Origin: Aphidius gifuensis
Taxonomy: Eukaryota > Arthropoda > Insecta > Hymenoptera > Braconidae
Reading direction: 5' to 3'
Assembly (NCBI RefSeq): GCF_014905175.1
Contig: NC_057788.1
Location: 4,030,001 to 4,094,000, forward strand
DNA length: 64,000 nt
The notes beneath the pieces are model-generated. The model saw nothing but the letters and a program-made list of their open reading frames with translations. It did not search any database and was not told where the DNA came from. This document shows positions 63,692-64,000 of this stretch, piece after piece (position 1 is the first letter of the stretch; each line of letters opens with the position of its first letter). Both the position numbers and the translations under genes were made by a program.

Positions 63692-63701
63692 TTGGCGCCA
63701 T
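63692..63701. promoter_or_regulatory. TTGGCGCCAT element, copy 2
   Basis: The second exact 10-bp copy. The reverse strand reads CGCGATGGCGCCAAGC, which fits a GATGGCGCC insulator-type core better than copy 1. Confidence 0.3.
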
Positions 63702-64000
63702 CGCGTGATTACCAATTTTATATTACTAAGACTCAGAGTTGTTTTACGTTTTTTTTTTTTCTCTTTTTTTTATCTTATTTTCCATTTCTGATGTTGAGAA
63801 TACGATGAGATTATCAAGCTCAAGCAATAATACTTCTCATGACATTTTTTTTATTTATATTTATTTTTTCTTTAAACTTCAATTTGATTATAGTTTTTTT
63901 TTTTAAATATTAATTTTGATTTTATTTGAAAAATAAAAAATTTTAAATGAAGCTGGTCCACTGATAAAAAACATCAGGAGGTCTGATTGCAGTAGCAAGA

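Larger units (their letters stand above)
54001..64000. other. AT-rich stretch with the highest density of balanced patches
   Basis: No recognisable gene. Balanced patches lie near 54220-54320, 54600-54800, 55180-55400, 55690-55990, 56160-56390, 56580-56820, 57050-57660, 58140-58580, 58840-58930, 59500-59600, 59770-59890, 60170-60430, 60540-60620, 60700-60960, 61480-61740, 62060-62330, 62540-62790, 62860-62970, 63150-63210, 63270-63540 and 63640-63720. This density is clearly higher than at 15-23 kb and may mean approach to a gene or a regulatory cluster. Weak coding candidates in it are listed separately. Confidence 0.65.

Overview
The window is 64 kb of strongly AT-rich eukaryotic DNA (about 70-75 % A+T by eye, not counted). 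It is dense in poly-A and poly-T runs of 12-22 nt, TA/ATAT stretches and short microsatellites. No reading frame shows a recognisable protein domain. The longest frames (up to 154 codons) are poly-T/poly-A artefacts rich in Phe, Lys, Asn and Ile. I see no rRNA, tRNA, snRNA, CRISPR array, prokaryotic operon or intact transposon. The texture suits an insect, and a parasitoid hymenopteran would fit, but that is inference and no gene here proves it. The most economical reading is a gene desert, or the interior of one or more very long introns.

The window alternates AT-rich filler with about a hundred 60-300 bp patches of balanced base composition. Examples lie near 990-1220, 4500-4700, 9060-9190, 11080-11230, 13480-13640, 20280-20530, 27340-27480, 35870-35970, 46740-46900, 52610-53030, 54600-54800, 57100-57670, 61490-61740, 62060-62330 and 63150-63720. 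Such patches look like cis-regulatory elements, or like short exons of non-coding or fast-evolving transcripts. Inside them several frames, often on both strands, stay open and look protein-like. Openness alone is therefore not evidence of coding, and all exon and small-ORF calls carry low confidence.

The best-supported items are as follows. (1) A five-copy, about 152-bp tandem repeat at 48088-48860, with a pure-GC 17-nt perfect hairpin about 90 bp before it. (2) GC-rich or long inverted repeats at 9099-9150, 23768-23829, 27411-27450 and 57555-57624. (3) At least five GGCGCC cores, four of them with a TGGCGCC insulator-like core. (4) Two helically phased motif pairs: CACGTG twice at 11093-11109 and GCGTGACCA twice at 59842-59861. 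(5) Weak coding candidates: an exon-like segment at 52777-53000, a basic coiled-coil-like small ORF at 57547-57666 that overlaps a hairpin, and a small ORF at 36039-36320 with a 2A-like IELNPGP motif.

No set of genes working together can be read from this window.
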